From: Sphingomonas sp.
GTDB lineage: Bacteria > Pseudomonadota > Alphaproteobacteria > Sphingomonadales > Sphingomonadaceae
Length of the DNA: 64,000 nt
Assembly (NCBI GenBank): GCA_021154945.1
Contig: JAJNQF010000419.1
Coordinates: forward strand, 19,254 to 83,253
Direction of reading: 5' to 3'
Shown: positions 35,441 to 44,261 of the stretch, in pieces
How the letters are laid out: every line of letters begins with the position of its first letter
Numbering within the stretch: position 1 is the stretch's first letter
The notes under the pieces: generated by a model
Databases searched by the model: none
Told to the model about the DNA's origin: nothing
Seen by the model: the letters and a program-made list of their open reading frames with translations, nothing else
Position numbers and translations under genes: made by a program

Positions 35441-36103
35441 ATGGAAGACGAACCCGAAGCCACGCCGCCGGAAAGCGGGTTCACCCTTCGCAAGATCGAT
35501 CGCGCGAAGGCGCATACGTCTTCGAAGCCGCCGACGCCGGCGCAGCGCGTCGAACGACTGCCGCCGGGGCAGCACCTGACGACGAAATGGCCCGTGCTCG
35601 ATCTCGGCGTGGAACCCGCCATCCGACATGAGGAATGGACGCTCAGCATCGAGGGCAGTTCGAAGGGCGGGGTGAGCCTGACGTGGCACGACTTCCTGGA
35701 CCTTCCCCAGACCGCCATCCGTTCGGACATCCATTGCGTCACGGCATGGTCGCGGTACGACAACGATTGGGACGGCATCGCGACCACCGACCTGCTTGCA
35801 GCCTACCCGCCGCTTTCGGACCGCACCCACGTCGTGCTCGGCTCGAGTGACGGCTACACGACGAACCTCGCGCTAGCCGACTTCGCTCACCATCAGGCGA
35901 TGCTCGCGCATTCCTGGGCCGGTGACCTGCTCACGCGTGAACACGGCGGGCCGGTTCGCGCGGTCGTTCCCCATCTCTATCTCTGGAAGAGCGCCAAATG
36001 GCTTCGTTCCATACGCTACGTGACCGAGGATGAGCCCGGGTATTGGGAGACGAGGGGCTATCACAACCGTGGCGATCCTTGGGCCGAGGAACGATACGGC
36101 TGA
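35441..36103 (+). CDS. Molybdopterin-dependent oxidoreductase (sulfite-oxidase fold)
   Basis: 220 aa with the YuiH/sulfite-oxidase-like catalytic domain: GWTxxIEG-type strand (WTLSIEGSS), Cys ligand of the molybdenum in DIHCVTAWSRYD, and the later SSDGYTTNL and YLWKSAKW segments. The protein ends at RYG. ATG 35441 follows GGAGG; an ATG at 35369 has no match. No signal peptide was seen, so it is probably cytoplasmic. The natural substrate is unknown. Confidence 0.85.
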   Translation: MEDEPEATPPESGFTLRKIDRAKAHTSSKPPTPAQRVERLPPGQHLTTKWPVLDLGVEPAIRHEEWTLSIEGSSKGGVSLTWHDFLDLPQTAIRSDIHCVTAWSRYDNDWDGIATTDLLAAYPPLSDRTHVVLGSSDGYTTNLALADFAHHQAMLAHSWAGDLLTREHGGPVRAVVPHLYLWKSAKWLRSIRYVTEDEPGYWETRGYHNRGDPWAEERYG

Positions 36104-36195
36104 CGAACCTGCCTACTCCGTGGCGCCTTCGAGATCGGCGGCTCCAAAAGTGCGTACCTCAGGCGCGCAGTCGCTTCAGATGCGAGCCGCCGGCT

Positions 36196-37320
36196 TCAGG
36201 GTTTCGGGTCGGCCTCCCCCGCCGTCTGGAAGAGATCGCGGTATCGGCGCGGCTGGCACCGAAGATACTGATCGGGCGCCTTCACGCTCGCGCCCAGATG
36301 GGCCGCCGCGTGCCATGGCCAGCGCGGATCGTAGAGCATCGCACGTGCCAGCGCGACCATGTCCGCGTCACCGGTTCCGATGATCGCTTCCGCTTGTTCG
36401 AACTCGGTGATCAGACCCACGGCGACCACGGGCATCGATACGACGGCTTCCTTAACGGCTCGTGCGAACGGCACCTGGTAGTTCGGTCCGAGGGGGATCT
36501 GCTGGCCAGGATCGAGCCCGCCGCTCGATATGTGGACTGCGTCGCATCCCCGCCTCTCCAGCGCCTTGGCGAAAGCGACGGTCTGCTCGATGTCCCAACC
36601 CCCTTCGACCCAGTCCGAGCCGGAGATGCGCACGGTTACCGGCCTGTCGCTCGGAAACGCGTCTCGCACGGCATCGAAGACGTCGAGGGGGAATTTCATC
36701 CGGTTGGCTAGGTCGCCACCGTATTCATCAGTGCGGTGGTTGGACAACGGAGAGAGGAACTGATGCAGCAGGTAGCCGTGCGCCGCATGGAGCTGGACCG
36801 CGTCCAGTCCCAGCCTCGCAGCCCGCCGTGCCGCGTCGACGAACCCGCCGAGGATTCGCCTCATGGCCCTGTGATCAAGTTCGACCGGAGCATCCCTCCG
36901 ATCATCCAGAGGCAACGGCGACGGCGCCAGCGTCTGCCAGCCATTGATCCGGTCGGCCGGAATCTGCCCGCCGCCCTTCCAGGGCACTTCCGTCGAAGCC
37001 TTCCGCCCGGCGTGGGGCAACTGGATTGAGATGGGCATGTCCGACCACTTGCGAACGCTCTCAAGCGTGCGCGCCATAGCGGCCTCGGTGGCATCGTCCC
37101 AAAGTCCGACGTCGGCGTAGCTTATCCGTCCCGCAGGCTCGATGGCCGTGGCTTCGATCGTGAGCAGGCCCGCGCCCGAAAGGGCGAGCCCTCCGAGATG
37201 GATGGTGTGCCAATCGGTCATCTGGCCATCTACCGCCGAATACTGGCACATCGGTGCGATCACGATCCTGTTCGGCAGACGAAGTCCGCCGACGGACAGG
37301 GGTTGGAATAGCTTTGCCAC
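36196..37320 (-). CDS. Old-yellow-enzyme family NADH:flavin oxidoreductase (YqjM type)
   Basis: 374 aa, TIM barrel binding FMN. APMCQYSA contains the YqjM-type Cys that tunes the flavin; the substrate His pair lies in HAAHGYLLHQFLSP, and phosphate contacts in VALARAML. It reduces activated C=C bonds (enones, nitro compounds, quinones). GTG 37320 with AGGAT upstream. It follows the LLM gene on the minus strand by 55 bp, so the two may form an operon. Confidence 0.9.
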   Translation of the reverse strand: MAKLFQPLSVGGLRLPNRIVIAPMCQYSAVDGQMTDWHTIHLGGLALSGAGLLTIEATAIEPAGRISYADVGLWDDATEAAMARTLESVRKWSDMPISIQLPHAGRKASTEVPWKGGGQIPADRINGWQTLAPSPLPLDDRRDAPVELDHRAMRRILGGFVDAARRAARLGLDAVQLHAAHGYLLHQFLSPLSNHRTDEYGGDLANRMKFPLDVFDAVRDAFPSDRPVTVRISGSDWVEGGWDIEQTVAFAKALERRGCDAVHISSGGLDPGQQIPLGPNYQVPFARAVKEAVVSMPVVAVGLITEFEQAEAIIGTGDADMVALARAMLYDPRWPWHAAAHLGASVKAPDQYLRCQPRRYRDLFQTAGEADPKP

Positions 37321-37375
37321 GGATGATCCTAACGTCTCTATCGGTTCGAACTGGTGCCGGCGGTTCCGGCCTCGC

Positions 37376-38392
37376 TCAACGCCATCCGAGCGCTGGCGCG
37401 ACGTCGTGCAGGACCGCCTCGATCACGTGGGCGCAGTAGTCCACGCCCAGTTGATTGGGCACAGTCAGCAAGAGCGTGTCGGCCTCGGCGATCGCCTCGT
37501 CCGCGCGCAACTCCTCGATGAGCGCGTCGGGAGCCGCCGCGTAGGAGCGCCCGAAGATGGCGCGCATGTCGTCGATGACGCCTCTCTGGTCGCCGGCGTC
37601 CCCCTGTCCAAAGTAAGACCGGTCCCTGTCGTCCATGAGGGGGAAGATGGACCGCGATACCGAGACGCGCGGCTGCCATGCATGTCCGGCTTCGTCCCAT
37701 GCGCGTCGGTAGCGGCGGATTTGATCGGCCTGTTGGACATGGAACGGCTCTCCGGTCTCGTCGGCCTTGAGCGTGGAGCTCTGGAGGTTCATTCCCTGCT
37801 CCGCTGCCCAAAGCGCGGTCGCGTTCGAGGCCGAGCCCCACCAGATGCGCCTGCGCAGACCGTCGGCGTGCGGCTCAAGACGAAGCAGACCCGGCGGATT
37901 GGGAAACATTGGACGAGGGTTCGGCTGCGCGAAGCCCTCGCCCTTCAGGAGATCGAGGAAAACCTCCGCATGAGCGCGGCCCATGTCCGCATCGGTCTGT
38001 CCTTCCGTGGGAGCATAGCCGAAGTGGCGCCAGCCCTCGACGACCTGCTCCGGCGATCCCCGGCTGATACCAATCTGCAGCCGGCCACGGCTGATGAGAT
38101 CGGCCGCGCCGGCGTCCTCGATCATATAGAAGGGGTTCTCGTACCGCATGTCGATCACGCCGGTGCCGATCTCGATACTCTTCGTCCTAGCGCCGACCGC
38201 CGCCAGCAGGGGAAAGGGCGAGGCGAGCTGTTGGGCGAAATGATGGACCCTGAAGTAGGCACCGTCGGCGCCGAGATCCTCGGCAGCCACCGCGAGATCG
38301 ATGGACTGGAGAAGCGTGTCGCCCGCCGAGCGCGTCGCGGACTGCAGCGAGGGCGACCAGTGGCCGAACGATAGGAATCCGATCTTCCTCAT
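37376..38392 (-). CDS. LLM class flavin-dependent oxidoreductase
   Basis: 338 aa, luciferase-like TIM barrel starting MRKIGFLSFGHW. FMN/coenzyme contacts include HHFAQQLASPFPLLAA and the EIGTGVIDMRYENPF region. Members oxidise or reduce small organic substrates with reduced flavin. ATG 38392 follows AAGGA. It lies just upstream of the OYE gene on the same strand. Confidence 0.88.
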   Translation of the reverse strand: MRKIGFLSFGHWSPSLQSATRSAGDTLLQSIDLAVAAEDLGADGAYFRVHHFAQQLASPFPLLAAVGARTKSIEIGTGVIDMRYENPFYMIEDAGAADLISRGRLQIGISRGSPEQVVEGWRHFGYAPTEGQTDADMGRAHAEVFLDLLKGEGFAQPNPRPMFPNPPGLLRLEPHADGLRRRIWWGSASNATALWAAEQGMNLQSSTLKADETGEPFHVQQADQIRRYRRAWDEAGHAWQPRVSVSRSIFPLMDDRDRSYFGQGDAGDQRGVIDDMRAIFGRSYAAAPDALIEELRADEAIAEADTLLLTVPNQLGVDYCAHVIEAVLHDVAPALGWR

Positions 38393-38461
38393 GTCACGTC
38401 CTTATCTATCTTCGGTTCGGAGCGTCCGATCCCACGTAGGAAGCGGATGCCCGCGTCCGCA

Positions 38462-38617
38462 TCAGAAGGGCTTGCCACCGAGACGCGCCGCCGTGAGTTC
38501 GAGAGCCATCGAGACATTGGCCGCGATAACGTGCTCGCCGATCGCGTCCGCGTGGGTCAGCGTGTCCGCCAACAACTGGCGAATCGTCTCAAGCAGTCTG
38601 ATGGTTTCCGTGTTCAT
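38462..38617 (-). CDS. 51-aa small helical protein, unknown function
   Basis: ATG 38617 has GAGAGG about five bases upstream. The protein is predicted to be a single long helix rich in Leu, Ala and Thr (NTETIRLLETIRQLLADT) ending LGGKPF. Short sphingomonad proteins with this look are common. It sits between the LLM and MBL genes, all on the minus strand. No function known. Confidence 0.5.
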   Translation of the reverse strand: MNTETIRLLETIRQLLADTLTHADAIGEHVIAANVSMALELTAARLGGKPF

Positions 38618-38684
38618 CGGGATCCTCTCTCGGCCGCCAGCCGGCTGTTGGTCCTGCCTCGGACACGGACGCCGGCAACGCTTC

Positions 38685-39680
38685 TCAGCGGTTCAAGGTG
38701 TAGTTGGCCGGTATCCACCGGTATTCGCCCGCGCTTCCGCCTGCTGTCCGGACATGGCCGATCCCAGGGAAGGATATGTGCGCGCCGGCCACCCACCAAC
38801 CCTTGCTGGACGCTAGTGCAAGCGCGTGCTCGCGAGCCTTGATCGCAAGCGGGACGTTCCAGTCGTACTCGATCGCGATCTTCGGATCGGGAACCTGGAC
38901 CGGCAGCATGTGGACGGTGTCGCCCCAGAACAGCATCGCCTGACCACCGTCTTCGAGAAGATAGTAATGGTGCCCCGGAGTATGTCCCGGCGCCGCGATG
39001 GGCGTTAGGCCGGGAAGCAGCGCCGTCTCGTCGGCGTATGGCTTGAAGCGGCCGGCGGCGATGTACGGCGCGACGACCTTCTGGATGGCCGGGAAAAACG
39101 GCTTGAGAAGTGCGCCGACCTTGGCTTGGTTGGCGTTGTCGAGCCAGAAGTCCGAGTCGAGCTTCGACACGTGGACGATCGCGTTGGCGAAGACCGGCTT
39201 GCCGTCGATCATGAGGCCCCCAGCGTGGTCCTCGTGCAGATGGGTGATGAAGATGTCGTCGACCTCGTCGGGCGTGTAGCCGGCCGCCCTGATGGCAGCA
39301 ACGAGGCCGCCGCCGTCCTTGCCGTAGAGATTGCCGGCGCCTGTATCGATCAGGACGAGCTTGTCGCCCATGTTGACCAGGAACGCGTTGATCATCCCTT
39401 CGAACGGCGAACTGAGGTCCTGTCTGCCGAGCAGCTGGTTGACCTGTCCGGGCTTCGCACCGACCGCCAGCTTCTCAGCCGGGAACGGATGCGTCCCGTC
39501 GAGAAGGGCGGTCACCTCGAAGCGGCCGATGTGCATCCTGTAGTAGCCGGGTGCCTGTCCGCCCACGGCCGCGGCGGACGCGAAGGCGGGGGTGACCGGC
39601 GTGACCACCATCGCCGGCGTTAGGAGCGCCGCAAGGAGCGGGATGATCCCGATCGTGCGGTCAGACACCCGGGCAATCAC
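38685..39680 (-). CDS. Exported MBL-fold metallohydrolase
   Basis: 331 aa with an N-terminal signal peptide (~1-35). Zinc motif THLHEDHAGG (HxHxDH), further ligands in AGHTPGHH-type segment (APGHTPGHHYY) and FWGDTVH. The fold fits periplasmic lactonases or related beta-lactamase-fold hydrolases. ATG 39680 overlaps the stop of the alpha/beta hydrolase (ATGA), so they are made together. Confidence 0.9.
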   Translation of the reverse strand: MIARVSDRTIGIIPLLAALLTPAMVVTPVTPAFASAAAVGGQAPGYYRMHIGRFEVTALLDGTHPFPAEKLAVGAKPGQVNQLLGRQDLSSPFEGMINAFLVNMGDKLVLIDTGAGNLYGKDGGGLVAAIRAAGYTPDEVDDIFITHLHEDHAGGLMIDGKPVFANAIVHVSKLDSDFWLDNANQAKVGALLKPFFPAIQKVVAPYIAAGRFKPYADETALLPGLTPIAAPGHTPGHHYYLLEDGGQAMLFWGDTVHMLPVQVPDPKIAIEYDWNVPLAIKAREHALALASSKGWWVAGAHISFPGIGHVRTAGGSAGEYRWIPANYTLNR

Positions 39681-40489
39681 TTCGCTGTGCCCTTCGTCAC
39701 GAATGCGACCGCGTCCTCGATGACGGCGGCGACTTCCTTCGGATGCGAGAGAAGCGAGACGTGGCTCGACTGAAGCACGGTCGTCTTGGCCTTCATCTCG
39801 GCGGCGAGATCACGCTCCATCTGAGGCGCGATGACCCGGTCGTTCGCCGAGAGGACGTACCACGACGGGACCGTGCGCCACGCGGGAACGGTGACCTTGT
39901 CCCCGAAGGTGCTGGCCGCGAGCGCGCCTTGGGTAACGAACATCGTCCGCGCTTCGGCCCGCGGCAGATCTGCGGCAAAGTTGTCGAGCATGCCCTGCTC
40001 GGTCTGACGCAGGAAGCCGTGACCGTCGTCCCAGACGGTCCCGAGAGCGGGCGTCTTCGGATAGGCGGCCACGAGATCGCCGCCGGACTGGCCTTCCTTG
40101 TTGGCGAAGGCCGCCACGTAGACCAGAGCCTTGACCTTGGGGTCGGTGCCCGCCTCAGTGATGACCGTGCCGGCCCAGCTGTGTCCGACGAGGACGACGG
40201 GGCCAGTCGCATCGGCCAGGACGCGCTTCGTGGCGATGACGTCGTCGGCGAGCGACGTCAGCGGGTTCTGAACGCCGAGCACCTTGATGCCCTTGGCTTG
40301 CAGAAGGGGAATGACCTTCGACCAGCTCGATCCATCTGCCCATGCACCGTGCACGAGTACCACGGTGACCTCCGACGCGGCGGGAGTGGCTTCTGCGGAT
40401 GCGGCCGGGCGGGCCGGTTCGGCTACCGCCGCTGACAACGGCAGCAGGGTACCGATGAGCATCGTCGATGCGGCTAGTAGGGACTTCAT
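39677..40489 (-). CDS. Exported alpha/beta hydrolase
   Basis: 270 aa with a signal peptide (MKSLLAASTMLIGTLLPLSAAVA). HGAWADGSSW is the oxyanion region of this subfamily, the nucleophile is in GHSWAG, and the His is in the C-terminal SSHVSLLSHP. Closest to periplasmic esterase/epoxide-type hydrolases, distinct from the chloroperoxidase-like pair in this window. It overlaps the MBL-fold gene by 4 bp, suggesting a two-step periplasmic pathway. Confidence 0.87.
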   Translation of the reverse strand: MKSLLAASTMLIGTLLPLSAAVAEPARPAASAEATPAASEVTVVLVHGAWADGSSWSKVIPLLQAKGIKVLGVQNPLTSLADDVIATKRVLADATGPVVLVGHSWAGTVITEAGTDPKVKALVYVAAFANKEGQSGGDLVAAYPKTPALGTVWDDGHGFLRQTEQGMLDNFAADLPRAEARTMFVTQGALAASTFGDKVTVPAWRTVPSWYVLSANDRVIAPQMERDLAAEMKAKTTVLQSSHVSLLSHPKEVAAVIEDAVAFVTKGTAK

Positions 40490-40847
40490 CTCGTTTTTCC
40501 TTCAGGCTTGTATGACCTCAGGGGAAATGGACCGGACCGTCGCGCCGTGATTGTCGAATCGACGGACGAGTTGGCCGAAGCGCGCGTTGCCCGCCTCTGT
40601 CGAAGCCATCCCGCCGGCTTGCCATCCAGAGGGACCGCAGCGCCATGATACGCACGCCGGATGCTGACCGCCGCGATCTTGGTGACGCCAAGCGGCTGAG
40701 CCGGTCGATGCCGGTAGGGCCGTGGCGCCCGCGATCCGATGTCTCACGGCTGGCACGACCCCTACCGCGGTATTCTGGACCTGAAGCTGGCGTCGGCTAG
40801 ATTGCGCAACGGAGCGCCGCCGATCGTTTCCGATCGGCGGCGACGGT
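40490..40847. other. 358-bp gap
   Basis: Includes the pirin terminator hairpin (below) and the promoter of the alpha/beta hydrolase. A 51-codon ORF starting near 40645 has no supporting features. Confidence 0.4.
40815..40842 (-). terminator. Perfect 12-bp hairpin after the pirin gene
   Basis: CGCCGCCGATCG / CGATCGGCGGCG with loop TTTC, immediately after the pirin stop on the minus strand. Confidence 0.65.
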
Positions 40848-41546
40848 TCACGCCGCGTCGACCAGGACGACTTCGCTGTCCATGATCGCCATGACGCGAA
40901 GCGTTTCCTCGTCCTTGATCGCTGCGCCGTCGCGTTCGTTGACCCGCTGGCCGTTTACCTCGACCGCGCCGGATGCAGGAACGAGGTAGCCGCGGCGGTT
41001 CGCACCGAGCGTATATTCGGCCGTTTCGCCGGCCTTCAGCGTAGCGCCCACGACCCTGGCGTCGGTACGGATGGGCAGTACGTCCGCGTCGTTGTCGAAG
41101 CCGCTTGCAAGGACGACGAACTGGCCGGAGCGGGCGCCCTTCGGAAATGGCTTGGCTCCCCAGGCGGGCTTCTCGCCTCTACGGCTGGGTTCGATCCAGA
41201 TCTGGAAGATCTTCGTCGTCACGTCCTCGTCGTTGTATTCTGAATGGGCGATGCCCGTCCCTGCAGACATGACCTGGACGTCGCCCGCTTCGGTCCTTCC
41301 CTTGTTCCCGAGGTTGTCCTCGTGCGTGATGGCGCCTTCGCGGACGTAGGTGATGATCTCCATGTCGCGGTGCGGATGAGGTGGAAACCCCGCCTTCGGC
41401 GCGATCGCGTCATCGTTCCAAACCCGCAGCGAACCCCAGTCCATGCGGTCGGGATCGTAATAGCTCGCGAAGCTGAAGTGATGCTTGGCGTCCAGCCAGC
41501 CGTGGTTGGCGCCGCCGAGTTTCGCAAATGGTCGAACGTCGATCAT
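40848..41546 (-). CDS. Pirin family protein (YhhW-like)
   Basis: 232 aa, double-cupin fold. The metal site is in PPHPHRDMEIITYV; HEDNLGN and AGDVQVMSAGTGIAHSE follow as in quercetinase-type pirins. AAGGAGAC precedes ATG 41546. It has the same length as the protein at 55093-55791 and aligns without gaps, differing by scattered substitutions. It is divergent from a LysR gene whose binding-site-like sequence lies between them. Role in redox or electrophile response is inferred. Confidence 0.88.
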   Translation of the reverse strand: MIDVRPFAKLGGANHGWLDAKHHFSFASYYDPDRMDWGSLRVWNDDAIAPKAGFPPHPHRDMEIITYVREGAITHEDNLGNKGRTEAGDVQVMSAGTGIAHSEYNDEDVTTKIFQIWIEPSRRGEKPAWGAKPFPKGARSGQFVVLASGFDNDADVLPIRTDARVVGATLKAGETAEYTLGANRRGYLVPASGAVEVNGQRVNERDGAAIKDEETLRVMAIMDSEVVLVDAA

Positions 41547-41606
41547 CGAATGTCTCCTTGTGTAGCGAGGACGATCGATCCGCGCTGAGAACCGGAGATA
41601 GGGAGC

Positions 41607-41621
41607 ATCGACTTTTCTGAT
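41607..41621. promoter_or_regulatory. LysR-box candidate (ATC-N9-GAT)
   Basis: A T-N11-A motif with dyad symmetry lies in the divergent region between the pirin and LysR genes, 40 bp before the LysR start. This is the usual position for self-regulation and control of the divergent gene. Confidence 0.45.
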
Positions 41622-41661
41622 CAGGGCGATAATGTCGCACGGATCATACAGGAAAGTTGAT

Positions 41662-42591
41662 ATGTCGAACCCTGGCAACCCTACCTACGAGCAGCTTCGT
41701 ACGTTTCTGGCGGTCGTCGATCAGGGTAGCTTCGCGGGGGCTGCGCGGCATCTGAACCGAGCCGTGTCGGTGGTCAGCTACGGCATAGCGAACCTTGAGG
41801 CGCAACTGGGCGTGCTGCTCTTCGATCGCGAAGGCACACGCAAGCCGAAGCTGACGGACGCGGGGCGTGCCGTTCTGGCGGAGGCTCGAACGATCGGTCA
41901 GGGCTTCGACGGGCTGCGGGCGAAGGTCAAGGGACTGCTCGACGGACTCGAAGCCGAGGTGAACCTCGCCGTCGACGTGATGCTGCCGGCGTCGCGGCTC
42001 GGTTCGGTGCTCCGAGCATTCAACGTGGAGTTCCCGACCGTCAGCCTGCGCCTTCACGTCGAAGCACTGGGCGCGGTGGCTTCCCTGGTTCTCGATCGCA
42101 GCGCGGTCCTCGGCATCTCCGGACCCCTGGCAGCAGGGGTGGACGAACTGGACCGGCTTCCAGCCGGTTCCGTCACCATGGTACCGGTGGCTGCTCCCGA
42201 CCATCCGCTTGCCCGAATGACGACTCCTCAATTGGGCAGCGGCCGAGGTCACATACAGCTCGTACTGACGGACCGGTCTCCCCTTACCCAGGGGAGGGAC
42301 TTCTCGGTACTGAGCGCACGGACCTGGCGGCTCGCAGATCTCGGCGCGAAGCACTCTCTGCTCCGCGAAGGGATCGGTTGGGGCAACATGCCGCTGGGCA
42401 TGGTCGAAGCCGACCTTATGGCGGGAACCCTGGTCCGGCTGCGCATGCCGGATCATCTCGGCGGGACCTACCGTTTCGCCGGGGTGTGGCGCCGCGACGC
42501 TCCCCCGGGACCTGCCGCATCCTGGCTGCTGGACCAGTTCGTCGAACTCGGTCGCTCGGATGTAGAACTACCCGGACTAAGCGACATCTGA
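41662..42591 (+). CDS. LysR-family transcriptional regulator
   Basis: 309 aa. N-terminal winged HTH (QLRTFLAVVDQGSFAGAARHLNRAVSVVSYGI...) and C-terminal ligand domain. ATG 41662 with GGAAAG upstream; ATG 41632 would add ten residues. Divergent from the pirin gene and probably its regulator. The effector cannot be predicted. Confidence 0.9.
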   Translation: MSNPGNPTYEQLRTFLAVVDQGSFAGAARHLNRAVSVVSYGIANLEAQLGVLLFDREGTRKPKLTDAGRAVLAEARTIGQGFDGLRAKVKGLLDGLEAEVNLAVDVMLPASRLGSVLRAFNVEFPTVSLRLHVEALGAVASLVLDRSAVLGISGPLAAGVDELDRLPAGSVTMVPVAAPDHPLARMTTPQLGSGRGHIQLVLTDRSPLTQGRDFSVLSARTWRLADLGAKHSLLREGIGWGNMPLGMVEADLMAGTLVRLRMPDHLGGTYRFAGVWRRDAPPGPAASWLLDQFVELGRSDVELPGLSDI

Positions 42592-42995
42592 CCGCGGCTC
42601 GGCCGAGACACCTACGTCTTGGCGATCGCCGCAGCGCCCGGCGAACGAGGTCGTGGGTCGAACGCAGGCAGCGTCTTCTGAGATCGGCCGAACCACGGGT
42701 CCTTGCCCTGGGCGGCCGCGCTACTCTTGCTCGTCCGTACGAACGGATGCTGATCGAACCCTCGCGACATCTCTCTCGTCGCAGGAGGTCAGAGCCGTTT
42801 TCGCGTATTTCCAGCGGGATCGTACAAAACCGCTGCAGCGAACGCCGCTAGACGATCTGTGAACCGGCGTCGCAGGTGATGGGAGTGCGCATGCTCTAAT
42901 CACGACGCCTGGGGCGATGCATATGACTACCGAGCCGGCGAATTGGCCGCGATGAGGTCTTCCTGCCTCGTCCCCATCCACGAAAGGTATGACCG
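42592..42995. other. 404-bp gap
   Basis: No gene, repeat or clear regulatory motif supported beyond a plausible AAAGG site before the next gene. Confidence 0.4.
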
Positions 42996-43988
42996 ATGAC
43001 GATCTCCATCCCGCTGCGACAAGGTTTCGGCGGCGCACCGCTCGGCAACATGTTCCGTGCCATCCCCGAGGAGGAGGCGATCGCGACCGTCGCCGACGCC
43101 TGGGACGCAGGCATCCGTTATTTCGATACCGCTCCGATGTACGGTGCAGGGCTTTCCGAGATCCGGACCGGGATCGCTCTCGAGGGGCGTCCCCGCCACG
43201 AGTATCTCCTGAGCACCAAGGTCGGACGGCGCATCCTGGACGAAATGGAGGTCGGCAAGGCGGATCTCGGCGAGAAGGGAGGCCTGTTCGAGTTCGGACG
43301 GAAGAACAAGGTGGTGTACGACTATTCGTACGACGGCGCTCTTCGCGGGATCGAAGAAAGCCTCGAACGGCTCCGGACCGATCGCATCGACTACGTCTGG
43401 ATCCACGACGCAGCCAAGGACTTCCACGGTGATCGTTGGGTCGAGGTTCTGGACGGTGCACTCGAAGGTGCGGGCGCTGCTTTGACCCGACTGCGGGACG
43501 AAGGGGTGATCGGAGGCTGGGGCCTCGGAGTGAACCGCGTCGAGCCGTGCGTGATCGCACTCGAACGGGCGGATCCGGACGGCTTCCTCCTGGCTGGACG
43601 ATACACTCTTCTCGATCACGCTGACGCGCTCGCCAAGCTCATGCCCGAGGCCGAACGCCGCGGAGCGGGGATCGTGGTCGGGGGACCGTACAACTCCGGT
43701 ATCCTGGCGGGCGGCGAGCACTACGAGTACCAGAAGGCTACTCCGGAGATGCAGGAGCGCGTCGACGGCCTCAAGGCGATGGCCGAACGGCATGGGGTGG
43801 ATCTGCGTGCTGCGGCCCTGCAGTTCTGTCTGGCCCACCCGGCGGTCGCCGCGATCATTCCGGGCGCCAGCCGCCCGGGCCGAAGCGCCCAGAACCTCGC
43901 CTTGGCCGAAGCGCCGATCCCTTCCGCATTCTGGAACGAACTGCGGTTGGCCGGGCTGGTCTCGCCCGAGGCTCCTCTGCCCGCATGA
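42996..43988 (+). CDS. Aldo/keto reductase
   Basis: 330 aa TIM barrel. Catalytic set: Asp-Tyr in YFDTAPMYG, Lys in LLSTKVGRR, His in YVWIHDAAKD; NADPH-binding tail in IIPGASRPGR. Reduces aldehydes or related carbonyls (D-threo-aldose/pyridoxal dehydrogenase-like group). ATG 42996 with AAAGG upstream. Single transcript flanked by a strong hairpin. Confidence 0.9.
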   Translation: MTISIPLRQGFGGAPLGNMFRAIPEEEAIATVADAWDAGIRYFDTAPMYGAGLSEIRTGIALEGRPRHEYLLSTKVGRRILDEMEVGKADLGEKGGLFEFGRKNKVVYDYSYDGALRGIEESLERLRTDRIDYVWIHDAAKDFHGDRWVEVLDGALEGAGAALTRLRDEGVIGGWGLGVNRVEPCVIALERADPDGFLLAGRYTLLDHADALAKLMPEAERRGAGIVVGGPYNSGILAGGEHYEYQKATPEMQERVDGLKAMAERHGVDLRAAALQFCLAHPAVAAIIPGASRPGRSAQNLALAEAPIPSAFWNELRLAGLVSPEAPLPA

Positions 43989-43997
43989 TACGATGGC

Positions 43998-44036
43998 GAC
44001 GGTTCCGCCCCCAGGCCAAGTAGGGGCGGGGCCGTC
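43998..44036 (+). terminator. 14-bp hairpin after the aldo/keto reductase
   Basis: GACGGTTCCGCCCC / GGGGCGGGGCCGTC with two G-U pairs, 11-nt loop. No T-run. Confidence 0.6.
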
Positions 44037-44208
44037 ACATCCGCATCACGCGGCATGTCGTATGACCGGTCGGAGCATGGCACGGACGTCTCGGGCCACG
44101 GATAGGCCGGTCGCAGTCTCGACATTGCCGCCCTGATGGGGACAACAGCCGGGCCGCCTTCGGTTCGTCAGAGCCGGCTCCGGCTTTCGCTCGGTATCGA
44201 AGGTACGT

Positions 44209-44230
44209 GGGCGCCGGATGACCGGCGCCC
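44209..44230 (-). terminator. 9-bp hairpin after the LysR gene
   Basis: GGGCGCCGG / CCGGCGCCC with loop ATGA, about 30 bp past the LysR stop on the minus strand. Confidence 0.55.
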
Positions 44231-44261
44231 GTCAGGCCGCATTCCTCTTGCGGAGGCCGGG

